Part shown: in pieces, positions 12,664-24,469 of the stretch | Layout: each line of letters opens with the position of its first letter | Numbering within the stretch: position 1 is the stretch's first letter | Assembly (NCBI GenBank): GCA_020002185.1 | Contig: CM034533.1 | Location: forward strand, 50,244,418 to 50,308,417 | Direction of reading: 5' to 3' | Origin: Paraescarpia echinospica | Taxonomy: Eukaryota; Annelida; Polychaeta; Sabellida; Siboglinidae | Length of the DNA stretch: 64,000 bases | Notes under the pieces: generated by a model | What the model was told of the DNA's origin: nothing | Seen by the model: only the letters and a program-made list of their open reading frames with translations | The model's database searches: none | Program-made: the position numbers and the translations under genes

Positions 12664-15600
12664 TAATAATAATAATGGATATTATACAGCAAAAAAACTC
12701 AATGCGCTAGAACATATCATTCATACTCACGTATATACATAACATAGACTATACAGATACATACATGGACCACTTAGACTAGGGAGAACGCTTGTCGGAA
12801 CAGATATGTCTTTAACCGGGGTTTAAATTCAGAAAGAGTAGGTGTATTTCGCAGACTGACTGACGGTGAATTCCAGAGAGTGGGTGCGATGAAGCTAAAA
12901 TAGCGCTCACCAACATATTTAAGGTTATGTTTAGGTATACTTAACAGCTTCTCGCTGGAGGACCGGAGGGTGCGTGACGTTTTGTATGTGGAGAGCAGGG
13001 CCGAAAGGTAAGGTGGGAGTGACCCGTCAAAATGGCGGTACGCAAAAGTTGCCATCTTGTACTGGCATCGAAACGTTACAGGCAGCCGATGGAGTTCCTG
13101 CAACATTGGAGTCACATGGTCTCGCTTACGTTTTTTTTAGAACTAGCCGTGCTGCACTGCTCTGAACCCTCTGTAATCGACTTATCTGTTCAGCAGGCAG
13201 ACCATTAAAAACAGAATTGCAATAATCAAGACGGGACGTTATTAAAGCAGTGACAAGTCTAGCAGAAGCGCTTTTAGAAAGATACGGCCGGATGGACGGA
13301 ATACGTCTTAATTCAAGAAAAGAGGCTCGACAAACACTGCTGATTTGTTCCTGCATGGAGAGTGTCTGATCAATTTTAACTCCAAGGTATTTTACTGAAG
13401 TTTTGAGGGGGATATTACTACCACCGATGTTTACAGAATCACTGTCTACCAACCTGAGACGAGATGAAGCCAACAGTCATTACTTCTGTTTTGTTAGTGT
13501 TCAACATCAGCATATTGCTGTTTATCCAAGATAAGACGTCATCAATACAATCACGAATGCTTGACTCGACTGTACAAAACTCATTAGGAGGAGCACTTTT
13601 TGACAGCTCCGTATCATCAGCATACTTGTGAAAATTGCACTCATGAGCAGAAATCACATCTGACAGGGGCTGGGAGTACAATGTAAACAAAACAGATCAC
13701 AAAACGGAACCCTGAGGTACTCCGAACTCAAGTTGAATCGGGGCAGACAACGCACCATCAACAACAACAGACTGACAACGATCACTAACATAGGATGCAA
13801 ACCATTCAAGAGCAATGCTTCTTATCCCAAAAGTAACCTCTAACATCTTCAGGAGAATGGAATGATCAAGCGTTTCGAATGTTGCGCTGAGGTCCAATAA
13901 GGCAACCAAAGAAACAAGCCTCTTATCCGCCTTCACCAACAGACCATCAAGAATACCCAGCACAGTAGTCTCCGTGCTATGATCCTTCCTATAGGCAGAC
14001 TGGTGCATTTCAAGAAGACAGTTTTCAGACAACTTTCTCTAAAATCTTAGAGATGAATGGAAGATTATATATTGGTCGAACATGTTTCAGATTATTTCTG
14101 TCAAGCCCATGCGTCTTCAAAATTGGTATAACCACAGCCCGCTTGAACTGCTTAGGGGCGGTACCTGTGGTAAGAGATGCATTGACAATATCAGTTATTA
14201 TCGGTACAAGATCAACAAGACATTGTTTTGTGAGGAAGGTTGGGATGGGATCCAACATACAACTCTTGGCTGGCGATTTAACAATCAGCTCAGATAGTCC
14301 TTCTCTGTAACAGGATCAAAATGAGAGAGTATGGGGCCATCATACGCAACAAAGGTAGGTTGTTCACATGAGCGAGAGTTCAAATCATCACGTACAAGTC
14401 TAATTTTACGAGAGAAGAAATCACAGAAACGCTGTGGCAGTTCTGATCGCGGGACGTCAGATGGGAGGATGTTGTTCTGGATCTTCCTAAAAGTTAATTG
14501 GACACTAAGAAAAACTGTTTACTGGAAGATACTACGGAGTCGATTTTGTTACAGTAGAATTGTCTCTTGACCGCATCGACACACGACGTCACAACAGCCC
14601 TCTCCTTAACGAAGATCTCTCTGTGCGCTGTGAGGTGTGTCTTTCTCCATCGTCGTTCAGCTCGTCTCCTCTTGCGGCGTGCTCCCCTGACCTCCTCAGA
14701 CATCCACAGTGCGGAAGGATGATCTCTCACGCGCCTGGTGACAGACGTAGCGTGTCGATCGAGAAGGTTTTGAAGCCCATCATTGTAGACGTCGACGAGG
14801 CCCACCAGATCCAGATCAGGACGTTGTTCACTTGTGGCACCAGCCAAGGCCTTCACATCAGCCTTGAAGTCAGACAGGCATACAGTCTTAAGGTGCCTGG
14901 ACGTCACGAGCCGTGAGGCACGTGGAAGCTTGGTGACCGCTAGACGACAGACGGCAAGGTAGTGGTCAGAAAGACCAGCACAGTCCTGCACTCTCTCCAT
15001 GGACAGAAGGCTGCCTTCACTACGGACCACAACCCAGTCTAGGGTGTGGCCACGACGGTGAGTGGGGACTTTGACAAGCTGGCACAGGCTGTAGTCACGC
15101 AACATAGTCTTCAGTCAGTTCACTTGAGAATCACAACAGTCATCAAAATGAAAGTTGAAGTCTCATAGAAAGCTGACATCGCTGCGAGAATCAGCATAGT
15201 TTCGGGAATTCCCGAAGGAATGTGGAGTTTACTAATTTGTTTGTTTTACTCGGAGGTGGTATGTACAAGCAGACACACGAGACAGAAGTAGAGTTCGTTG
15301 ACAGACGCATTTCAACACTTTCAAACGATGTGTAGTCAAGAGGTCTGGATGACACAGAGCAGGAAATACTAGTTCTGATGATGAAGGCGATCCCACCTCC
15401 TCTCGATCCCGTACGGGGATATGAATGACAGTCATAGCCAGCGGGTGTCATAGCGGCGATGGAAATCTCATCACCCTGCAGCCACGTTTCTGTCAGCATA
15501 AACACATCACATCGGCGTCGTTGTTCAAAATCATATCGTGAATGTCCGTAGATATATTGCGGCATGATTGCGCATTGAAACACAACACTTTTAGATCACT

Positions 15601-16102
15601 ACGTTTGCGTTGTTTACTCGTTCGCCGATACCGCTTCCGGGGCAAGCCAGCACCGATCTGGAGCGAGCGAAGGCGTGACATCAAATCTGCAGTCAGGCGT
15701 GATGGTGCGACTGCAAGGAGTTGAGTGCGTTCATACCGTAAATGTACATATTCATGTTCAAATTCGCGTTGATTTCGCTCACCAGAGTCACCATGGGTCA
15801 AAAGTCGTTCTCCCCGCTGGTTGTCACGTCTCACGACAGCTGGGTGTTCTTGCTGCATGGTCAAGGAGCACGAAGAGGGTGAACAAAATGGCGGAGTCTG
15901 ACTGGTAGTAAACAAGGCGTACAGAAATCGCAAACGGAGAGAGCAGGGGGGCATAAAATGCCCACCACACGACAGCGTCCCACATCATGACGAAGCAGTC
16001 CAAAAATCACATTGAGACAACAACCACAACCACACAAACAGACATTATAAACAGGAGCTTGAGATCACTCAAACCACGCCGGCGAATGACCTCTGACACC
16101 CT
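12664..16102 (-). mobile_element. Near-complete CR1/L2-like non-LTR retrotransposon nested in copy X
   Basis: Read on the minus strand, it has a 5' leader, an apurinic endonuclease and a reverse transcriptase, and ends in an ATT-repeat tail (AATAATAATAATAAT on plus at 12664). Its boundaries can be placed because the flanks CAAATTCAAGAT (left) and GGCCGCCAATCAT (right) are contiguous in the empty relative at about 21200-21230. No clear target-site duplication is visible, as is common for CR1-superfamily elements. At least six frameshifts or stops make it inactive. Confidence 0.88.
12774..15640 (-). pseudogene. ORF2 (endonuclease plus reverse transcriptase), multiply frameshifted
   Basis: The endonuclease begins LKVLCFNAQSC near 15594 and continues with MLTETWLQGD, SRGGGIAFIIR (15583-15191) and the terminal LSDHYLAV block (about 14960). 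The RT shows AVVIPILKTHG and RPIYNLPFISKILE (14258-14025), HQSAYRKDHSTET, LLDLSATFETLDHSILL and GVPQGSVL (14032-13697). The active site KYADDTE follows near 13620, then LNTNKTEVM, VKYLGVKIDQ and SRLDYCNSV (13473-13126). The C-terminus is LHRLPVTFRCQYKM to LKTYLFRQAF (13115-12774). Domain order and content are complete, but the pieces sit in several frames. Confidence 0.92.
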
Positions 16103-16300
16103 GGCCGCCAATCATACAAATTGCGGTTATTCTTCAATACAATTTAATTGTTAATAATTCCTTAGTGTTAGTGTTTATAATGGTATCTGGAACCCTTAAC
16201 AATGACAATACCCTTTTATATTAATGTTTGTATATTTAGATACATGTAAAAGGTTGTAGAGAGCCGCCATCTTGAATTTCAAAATGGCAGAATTACCTAG
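16103..16300 (+). mobile_element. Right part of ORF1-only retroelement copy X
   Basis: GGCCGCCAATCATACAAATTGCGG onwards matches the complement of 21100-21220 (ATTGCGGTTATT, then AATTCCTTAGTGTTA, then CCCTTTTATATTAATG). Beyond 16235 it also matches the complement of 18770-18830, including CATCTTGAATTT, so the element extends at least to about 16300. It is noncoding. Confidence 0.75.
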
Positions 16301-16969
16301 CGTTCACTGTATTAATATGTTCAGAATACACTTTTCTCTTACCAGTGAGTCTTGATATCCTCAGAGTATCCGTTAATTTGAAATAAAATATAAATAGGGT
16401 GGCAAATTCAAGATGGCCGCCACATGAACATCACCATTTATCACGGAGTAGTTGGCTTTAAAGTTGTATTCTGAGATCGTCCATATTTTAATGACAAAAG
16501 TCCAGTGAATCCACATGCCCCATACACTACACTGCTCTATACATCACTTTCCCCAACTCCATATAAAGTTTGTTTCAATTAATAATTTGTTTCGCACAAC
16601 TTTAGAAAAAACGGCGCAAAAGACGTAGTATTATATCCGCCTTATTATTCAGAGGGCCGGACCTGGTAATTTGGCGAAAAGTCTAATTTATCAAATAACA
16701 TATAAAATGCCAAAGTGACCTATACGGTAGCAAGTATGATAAAATAAATATTGTTTGTGTTGCACATCATACCTTTTTCAGAACAGTTTTACAGGTTTAC
16801 TCAGAATGCAACTCGAGGGAATTCTTTGAGAATTTAATTTTTTTTATTATATAAAATTACTCATTAAGCCTATTAATGCGACTAATTCGTGTTATTCTAT
16901 ACATTTATTTTATGAGATTCATGTCTAATTAATAAAAAATGGCCATCATAATATATAGATATAATAACT
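16300..16969. repeat. Noncoding repeat-derived DNA
   Basis: A further AAATTCAAGATGGCCGCC motif lies at 16408-16426, so part of this stretch probably belongs to the same repeat family. I see no coding similarity in the rest. Confidence 0.4.
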
Positions 16970-17130
16970 CCACGTACGCGGAGTTTCCAGTTCGCGCCAA
17001 CGTTTAGGTCCATATAAGGCGTGCTCATGAATATTCGGTGCCGTCCGTCAGACTTCTGTTACCACCGCTGAAATTTAGGGGGCAAGAAAAACATCCAGCA
17101 TACTTATATGGATTCATGGGTTGATTTTTT
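16970..17130. repeat. Inverted partner of the 1740-1930 repeat
   Basis: It contains ATGAATATTCGGTGCCGTCC followed by GTCAGACTT (17031-17062), the complement of 1850-1885, and a more diverged extension on both sides. Class unknown. Confidence 0.65.
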
Positions 17131-17950
17131 GGGCAAAACATTGCCACCGTCCTCTAAGGTTGCGGGAACTTATTTTGTTAAGTTGGTACACAATAACATG
17201 TGTGAAGTTACTTTGTAACCCATTGGCGATATTAAATTGGTTTATGTTATTATGAAACTCACTGGCAATACTCTTGGTCATTTGTAGCAATTTTGCAAAT
17301 CTTTATGGGTGCACATATTGATTACCTACATGTCACGTAAGGTCATACTCGCGTTTTTGTCCTTAAAACACGTTTTAAGCCTATATAACAAACGTTTAGC
17401 CAAATGTAATAGTTTTTACTATTGCAGCACATTTTCATATATTTCTCCTGGTCATATTGAATAATTTTATAGCTTCCTCTGGGTACAAGCATAGATTGTG
17501 TAGTCAAAACAGTGTCCCACCGTATAATGTAGCGAGTGCCTTTGTTGTTCCCACAATGCATGTTAAAGCACCAGTGTAAAATAGTCTTAAGTATAGCAAG
17601 TGGCGACATTTTGCTCACATTTGTGTGTGCAGATATTGATTTTCTGGCAGAAACATTACCCCACTGTGAAAAGGTGCGTGTGTATTTTTGTTCCCAAAAT
17701 ATATGTTGAGACACCACTTTAAAGTGTTAGGCAAATCATATTGGTATTTTGTTGTTGTGGCAAACATAGACATAACACCAGGTCATAGTGCGCCATCGTG
17801 CACATTTCTCTAGGTGAAACATTGATTCTCTGGCTAAAACAATCTTCAACCTTGTTATGTCGAGAGTGCCCTATTTGGCCCCTGTGATACACATTAAAAC
17901 ATCATTGTAAAGTGTAGCCAAACTAAATTAACATTGTTCTGATGTGACAC
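17110..17950. repeat. Degenerate tandem repeat, unit about 170-190 bp
   Basis: A block built on TTGATTTTCTGGCAGAAACAT recurs at about 17121, 17640 and 17822, each followed by a GTGCCNNTTTGTT.CCC and 'TTAAA.CACCA.TGTAAAGTGT' type sequence (about 17545, 17690 and 17870). Divergence is high and the edges are blurred. A further inverted match to 17112-17140 lies at 18262-18290 (CAAATCAACCCATGCA), so the whole 17.1-18.3 kb may be one old transposon. Confidence 0.5.
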
Positions 17951-18290
17951 CTCTAGATATTAATTTGTAATTTGCTTTACATATTTTGTACCTTTCTATT
18001 TCCGTGGGTTGCATCTGTGAATTTTCTAAATTAGAACTTTTACACCTTTGACAAAAAGGTACCCGTGACATAACAGGATGGCCAGATATAAATATATATA
18101 CTCGATGAGAGGTGCCAAATGGCTTTAGATAGCTAAATATACTGATAATTGGTGACACAGTAACAAATAACAATTTTATGCGGTTAAATGGTTAAACTGT
18201 TACCTTGATGGATGTTTGTTTGACAAAATAAGCAATCGTGACTTTATTGGGTAGTATAGTGTTTTGGCCACAAATCAACCCATGCACCCA

Positions 18291-18769
18291 CACAAAATGC
18301 CAAATATCTCTAAACGACCAGGAATAATGTATATGTATACAACAATGATTTAATGCTTGACGCAACCAATTTCACTCTCTAACAGGAAGATTTTTTAGCG
18401 ATGAAATACATTTGATCTTTGTTCAAGGTCATTTAAGGTGAACAGAAGAAAGTCAACATCCATGTTCTCTCTGCTAAGGCTTATTAGAATATAGTTATAA
18501 AGGTGGCCATATATTAACATCACATGCCTACTACATTGGCCTCCCGCACTATTAGTTGTTGCGCAGATACATCAATGTTGCTACCACGATAATCTGTCCA
18601 GCATGTATAACATATAGAAAGTCATAAAACATTGGTAAAAATGTGTTTTAAAAAACTACTTTATTTAACGATGATAACATAACTCGAGCACACAAAATAT
18701 GATTAGTAAAAGAACAATATAGATAGAACATAACAGTACAATCACCTGTACTTAGTTATCATAATTCGC
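18291..18769. other. Intergenic DNA, no gene seen
   Basis: No coding similarity, tandem repeat or splice-bounded exon is visible. Confidence 0.4.
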
Positions 18770-19130
18770 CTTTTTGTGACCGCCATTTTAAAATTCAAGA
18801 TGGCGGACCTACATTAGCACTCACATGTATCTAAGACAATCATGTGTTAATATAAATGGATATTGTCAATGGTAAGAGCACCAGGCACCATTATAAATAT
18901 GTAGGCAATCAGTTTAAATAATATTATAATGGAAAACTAGCGCAATTTGCATGGTGGGTGGCCATCTTGAATTTAGTACACTTATCCTGCGTAGAAAAAT
19001 TGCCACCTTAATTTTGTTAGCCCGTTACTACCTAAAGATGCAAAATCAAGTGAAAGTTTGCTTTTAACAACGATTCTACGCGAACGCAGTGTTTTCGACA
19101 TAGCGGCCTACACTATATTGCCTAACAAAT
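18770..19130 (-). mobile_element. Diverged copy Z of the ORF1-only retroelement, 3' part
   Basis: 18955-19080 (GGCCATCTTGAATTTAG, ATCCTGCGTAGAAAAATTG, GTGAAAGTTTGCTTTTAACA) matches the complement of 12540-12660 and the copy at 21236-21330. 18776-18950 matches the complement of 16110-16300. The ORF1 part is missing. Confidence 0.7.
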
Positions 19131-19892
19131 TAGGTGACAGACACCTTTGTTGACGCATTGCCTTATACGTGACAATTTCTACTTGATCTCCTCGACTGTC
19201 GACATACACAGACTGCGGTTTTCATCTGATTTATTGTTTTGTTTATTAGTTACTCCTAACATGTAGACATTCTTTAGTATGAAAGGTTACATCTTTGTTT
19301 TGCATTTATGTATGTCATTCAGGGTTACGATGTATTCTAGCAAAGCTGAGAAAATGTTACCAGTTTATATGGAAGTAATCAATAGTGATGGGTGAAAACA
19401 AGGAATTAGCGAATATTTTACCATTCTGTACATTGTCCAAACTCCAGTTAACTGCGGAATATCAACTCCCAAGAATTTTTTTTAGAAAACACATAACTTT
19501 CAGCCTTGTCTGGATAAAGTACTATCTAATGAGGTGATAACAACGCTAAATTGCAAATATTATGATTTGACAGAATTTATTGAAGCAAGATACATAACAG
19601 ATGGACTAATAAATATTACTCTTATCAATCTACAAAGCTCCTTTAAAAACATATAATCTGCTAAAAGCACATCTTGACACAATACATATAACATTTGATG
19701 TAATTGCGATAACTGAGGCAGGATTGAATAACTTGGACATGTGTGCGATTTAAAGAATATAATTTCTACAATCGACTATATTTCTACTATTTACTATATT
19801 TCTACTAATATCTACTATCATTAAATAACAATAAAGGCGGAGTTGCCGAATATATCAAGAAGGACTTATGCGTACATGAACGATATGATTTA

Positions 19893-21100
19893 ATGCTTGG
19901 GGATAACTCTAGGTTGGACAATATTTGGTTTGAAATAGTGAAAGATGGTGTACGTTTTGTGATTGGGAATGTGTATAGACATCCAGATTACAGCACACAG
20001 GTTATTTCTGATTTCTTTGGCTCAAACATGTCCATTGTCAAACAGGAGGGTAAATTGTGTTGTATTTGTGGTGATATTAATACAGATCTACTACGACAGG
20101 ACTCGTGTCAAAAACAAAAGAAAACTTGGACGCGTTAATTAGGGGAAATCTGCTACCGTGTATCACTCTGCCAACCAGAATAACAAATCGTTCTGCAACT
20201 CTAATTGCTCATATTAATATATATCGACCCTTAAAGTACTTGACAAAATTATATAATTTCAGGAAACCTGTTTGTAGACATAACGTACCACTTACCTAAC
20301 CTCATCATTATGAAACGTACATCTAAAGATAAAGTCATCAGAGACCGACCAAAACTGAGAACTTTTAGAGAACGTAATAATACGTTTTACCCGTGAAGTG
20401 GAGAAAATAAAATGGGAAAATGTGATGACCGGTAAGGACACTGATGAATATGATATGTTTGTAGCCAAATACGACCAAATAGTGAATAAATGCTTCCCAC
20501 CGTCTAGGATGTCAAATAAACGCTGCAAGGACAAACAGTGGACGACTAAAGGCATAAGAAATAGTATTAGGATAAAACTATTTTATGTAAGAAACAAACC
20601 AAATGAAAACAATAAAACAGTATATGGACAGTATAAGATTAAGCTTACATATATCATACGTCAGACTGATAAATCATATTTCAATAATTTATATTACAAG
20701 CAAAGCATTCTACCAGGGAGTTATGGAAAATATATGCGGAACTTGTTAATAAGGGTAACCGGAACATTCTCAGCATTAAAAAGTTGGTCGTCAATGACAT
20801 TAAATTAAAAGACGACGAAAGTATCGCTAATGAAATGAACAAATACTTTGCGACAGTTGGCAAAGAAATGTCAACATCATATAATCATGGATATGAATAT
20901 AGGCAATGTCTAAGTGACCCGATAAACAATACTATGTTTCCTGCACCAGTTTGTCATCAACAAGTGATCAATGAAATAAACAAACTAGCTAATTCTAATG
21001 TATTGGGTATTGACAATTTTCCTTCGAAAATTGTTAACCTGTCATGCCACTTCATTTATAAGCCTCTGACTTACATATGTAAGTCACAAACATTAATATA
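19893..21100 (+). pseudogene. Endonuclease and RT N-terminal part of non-LTR ORF2
   Basis: Three frames (19893-20138, 20105-20299 and 20398-20808), followed by 20784-21101, carry the conserved endonuclease blocks YRHPD, GDINTDLL and PTRITNRSATLI. The domain between endonuclease and RT follows, then the start of RT (NSNVLGIDNFPSK). Frameshifts fall at about 20120, 20260 and 20790. The endonuclease would nick target DNA in a live element; this copy is inactive. Confidence 0.85.
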
Positions 21101-21690
21101 AAAGGGCATTGTCATTGTTAAGGGTTCCAAATACCTTTATAAACATTAACACTAAGGAATTATTAAAAATAATATTTTATTGAAAAATAACCGCAATTTT
21201 TATGATGGGCGGCCATCTTGAATTTGGTTAACTTATCCTGCTTAGAAAAATTGTCACCCTAATTTGTTTAAACCTTTATAACATAAAGATTCAAAATCAG
21301 GTGAAAGTTTGCTTTTAACAAACATTCTGCACGAAATTACACAAGGGCCTACACTAATAGGCACAGCAACGCCGTCTATTATTAGTTATCTGCGGAACAC
21401 TGCCCGTTTCCCTTCAGCGATGGCTCTCTGCATCTGCCCTCGGGCTCTTTTCTTTCTTTCATAGTCGAGCTTAGTTATGTCGTCCAGCAGGTATACACAG
21501 GCCCCCGCGGTCGATCTGTTTAGGTAAGATTTGGTCGAAAATACGATTGCATTGCGGAGTGGTCGCGTAACACTGGTCGCAATGACTGGTCTGACACTTT
21601 TGCCAGTCGGGCCGATCCCGTGGCAATGTTCAACTCTCGCCAGTGCTTGTTCTAGCGTGACGATGCCACCGAGGTTGTGTTTAAGTTTTC
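21093..21690 (-). mobile_element. ORF1-only retroelement copy Y inserted in an RT gene
   Basis: The minus strand carries ORF1-like sequence (KHNLGGIVTLEQALARVEHC, KSVRPVIATSVTRPLRNAIV, YLLDDITKLDYERKKRARGQ, RAIAEGKRAVFRR) followed immediately by the same noncoding 3' sequence as copy X. It contains CAAGATGGCCGCC at about 21216 and ends at about 21093. It splits the RT frame of the 19.6-22.0 kb element. The host RT reads up to PLTYICKS on the left and resumes IVPRALKC on the right. Confidence 0.8.
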
Positions 21691-22036
21691 CGAGGCCATT
21701 GTACCACGAGCATTAAAATGTCAAAGTAATATCAGTATTTAAGAAAGGATCAAGGTGTATATCAGTAACTATAGACCAATAAGTTTTACGAGTATCTTCA
21801 ATACAAACATAGACAAAATAATGTTGAAAAGTTTATTAGACTTCCTGGAGAGAAATGATGTTTTGTCTAATCATCGTTTTGGATTTCGCAAAGAGCATTC
21901 CACTACATTAGCGCTTATCTAAATGGTAGAAAAACAGTAGGAAATATGTCGAACATGGCGATTTAATTACGGGGGTCCACGTTGACCTAAGTAAGGCTTT
22001 GGACACTGTTGATCATGAAATACTGTTCTCACCAGT

Positions 22037-23128
22037 GTAATAGCGACACACACTCACCAGTCTAGTAGCGACCCGCACACACCAGCCTAGTAGCGACACA
22101 CTCACCAGTGTAGTAGCGACCCACATTCACCAGTATGGTAACGACCCACACTCAGCAGTTTGGTACCGACCCACACTCATTAGTGTAGTAGCGACCCACA
22201 TTCACCAGTGTAGTAGCGACTGACACTCACCAGTGTAGTAGCGACCCACACTCACCAGTGTAGTACTAGTAGCAGCGACACGCACTCACCGGCCTAGTAG
22301 CGACCCGCACAAACCAGCTTAGTAGCGACCCACATTCACCAGTGTAATTGCGACCTACACTCACCAGTATGGTAACGACCCACACTCAACAGTTTGGTAC
22401 CGACCCACATTCACTAGTGTAGTAGCGACCCACATTCACCAGTGTAATAGCGACCGACACTCACCAGTGTAGTAGCGACACGCACTCACCAGCCAAGTAG
22501 CGACCCACATTAACCAGTGTAGTAACGACCCACACTCAGCAGTGTGGTACCGACCCACACTAACGAGTGTAGTAGCGACCCACACTCACGAGTGTAGTAG
22601 CGACCCACACTCAACAGTGTAGGAGCGACCCTCACTCAACAGTGTAATAGCGACCCACACTCACCTGCCTAATAGCGACCCACATTCAGCAGTGTAGTAG
22701 CGACCCACACTCACCAGTGTTATAGCGACCCACACTAACCAGAGTAATAGCGACACATACTCACCAGCGTAATAGCGACCCACACTCACCAGTGTAGTAG
22801 CGACCCACACTCACCAGTGTAGTAGCGACCCACACTCACCAGTGTAGTAACGACCCACACTCAACAATGTAGTAGCGACACACACTCATCAGTGTGATAA
22901 CGACCCATACTCACCAGTGTGGTACCGACCCACACTCACCAGTGTAGTAGCGACCCCCACTCACCAGTGTAGTAGCAACCCACACTCACCAGTGTAGTAG
23001 CGACCCACACTCACTAGTGTGGTAGCGACCCACACTCACCAGTGTAGTAGCGAAACACACTCGACAGTGTAGTAGCGACCCATACTCACCAGTGTAGTAG
23101 CAACTCGCACTCACCAGTGTAGTAGGCT
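22037..23128. repeat. 25-bp satellite, about 43 copies
   Basis: The unit CAGTGTAGTAGCGACCCACA plus CTCAC is repeated with moderate divergence. An irregular unit lies near 22262-22275. Each unit junction ACACTCACCAGTGT has complementary 5-bp arms (ACACT/AGTGT) around CACC. The array starts directly at the truncated reverse transcriptase. Confidence 0.97.
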
Positions 23129-23387
23129 CGTCCGTTGACGGGGAACGGAAACTGGGCAACGAGCAGCAGTTGCAGCGTGACAAGGACGACCAGCATTGCG
23201 ACGACCTGAAGCAAGAGTAACACACGATCTCCACATTACGCCCCTTGTGACAAGTTATAATAGTGAGTCCGTGTAAAGTGGCATAAACTGTCTGATTGAG
23301 AAAACGAACGTGAAAACGACGACCCCATACAGACCCTTACTGTACTACATAATCTTTCTACAGTAGTAATGTTTATTCAATAAGGGT

Positions 23388-23470
23388 AAGAACCGCGGTG
23401 GCGTACTAGTTAGAGCATCGGACTCTCATTCGAGAGATTCCTAGTTTGAATCTGACATTTCTAACAGGCA
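23388..23470 (+). repeat. tRNA-derived SINE head
   Basis: GGTGGCGTACTAGTTAGAGC resembles a pol III A box, and AGTTTGAATCT about 30 bp downstream resembles a degenerate B box (GGTTCGAATCC). The intervening CTCTCATTCGAGAG is the anticodon-arm region. Clover-leaf stems are imperfect, so this is a SINE head or tRNA pseudogene rather than a working tRNA. The body may extend to about 23690. Confidence 0.6.
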
Positions 23471-23690
23471 AGTTCATTCACTCTACATAGTTCCAGTTCA
23501 CTCATCTGTACGAATCCGTACACAGTGTTGGATTATGGAGTTGTCTTCACGCAGTAAACGCAGCGTGGCCAGTGCACAAACAGAAGTGGTGGCCTGTCAC
23601 GGAAATCTCAATGCCCAGAGATATAAAAACGAAGTAGTGAAGTCATATAAATTTGTATGGAGTCACTATTCCTGAACTGGAGAAGTTCAC

Positions 23691-24126
23691 AAACCATCAT
23701 CAGAATCTGAGTTTGTTTTAGCTGGACAATGTCCGACGGCGACATCATGCCGCACGATTAATGCAAGCGTAGGCTCCTGCCTGCAGCTGCAGTTGCGGTT
23801 TCCGTTTAGCCTATGCTTGTCTAACATTGAACAGGCCTAATATTGAACAGGTGAAAACCTATTTGCACACGTATACACTGTTAGTGTTATAGTTATACAA
23901 ATAATTGACAAGACTTTTGTAAGTGCTAACCAGATAAATCTATTTACTGCACGTTATCATGCCATTTTAACGTTTCACCCAAATTATGCATTACATATGA
24001 AAATTGGTACACGAAAAACATTGTATAAAATTATGTATTGAATTAATTGTAAAGTTACTGCATCTATATGTAAATCTGCACTTGTTGTACGCTGGGACAC
24101 TCGTTCTTAACATAGTTGATCCTAGA
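23691..24126. other. Intergenic DNA, no gene seen
   Basis: AT-rich with no recognisable coding or repeat structure. Confidence 0.4.
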
Positions 24127-24215
24127 TCAGCGGTGCTTAACCTTTTTGGACTGCGACGCAAGTATCTGTTCGTGGGACTTGCGTGGCGACCCGTGCTTTC
24201 AAACAGCTTACTTCT
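24127..24215 (+). mobile_element. hAT-like terminal segment
   Basis: CAGCGGTGCTTAACCTTTTT followed by GGACTGCGACGC matches the well-known hAT/Charlie-type terminus (CAG.GGTTCTCAACC...GCGACCC). The inner ACGCAAGT...ACTTGCGT forms a small hairpin. I did not find the opposite terminus, so this is probably one end of a fragment. Confidence 0.55.
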
Positions 24216-24469
24216 GACAAATTATAAAATAGACAACAATTAAATAAACAGGCATAATATAAATACATAATCAATAAGAACAGTTATCAAATAAACTTGC
24301 TGAACATGGAGATATCATTAAATGACCGCTGATCATAGGCTTATCGACGTAGAGAGAGGACAATCCTTGCAAACCAAAAGGCTAGTTGGCAAACAAAGTA
24401 AGGATAGCCAGCCGTAGAACAGTTTTGCTTATTATCACGCCACACAGGGACACAGCCCCGTGTCACAAT

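Larger units (their letters stand above)
19620..22035 (+). mobile_element. Non-LTR retrotransposon (endonuclease plus RT), interrupted
   Basis: Plus-strand remnants appear in order. The endonuclease shows VIAITEAGLNNLD (about 19700), KGGVAEYIKKDLCVHERYD (about 19840), VIGNVYRHPDYST, CCICGDINTDLLRQ and PTRITNRSATLI. A linker follows, then the RT N-terminus EINKLANSNVLGIDNFPSKI (about 21000). The frame is broken at about 21093 by a minus-strand insertion and resumes at about 21690 with ISNYRPISFTSIFN, HRFGFRKEHSTTLALI and LSKALDTVDHEIL. It stops abruptly at a satellite array at 22036, so the active-site half of the RT is lost. Confidence 0.88.

Noticed and set aside
22037..23128. CRISPR-like array
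   Set aside because: No distinct spacers; the whole 25-bp unit repeats, and the genome is eukaryotic.
23388..23470. Functional tRNA gene
   Set aside because: Boxes A and B are degenerate and the acceptor and anticodon stems do not pair well. SINE head preferred.
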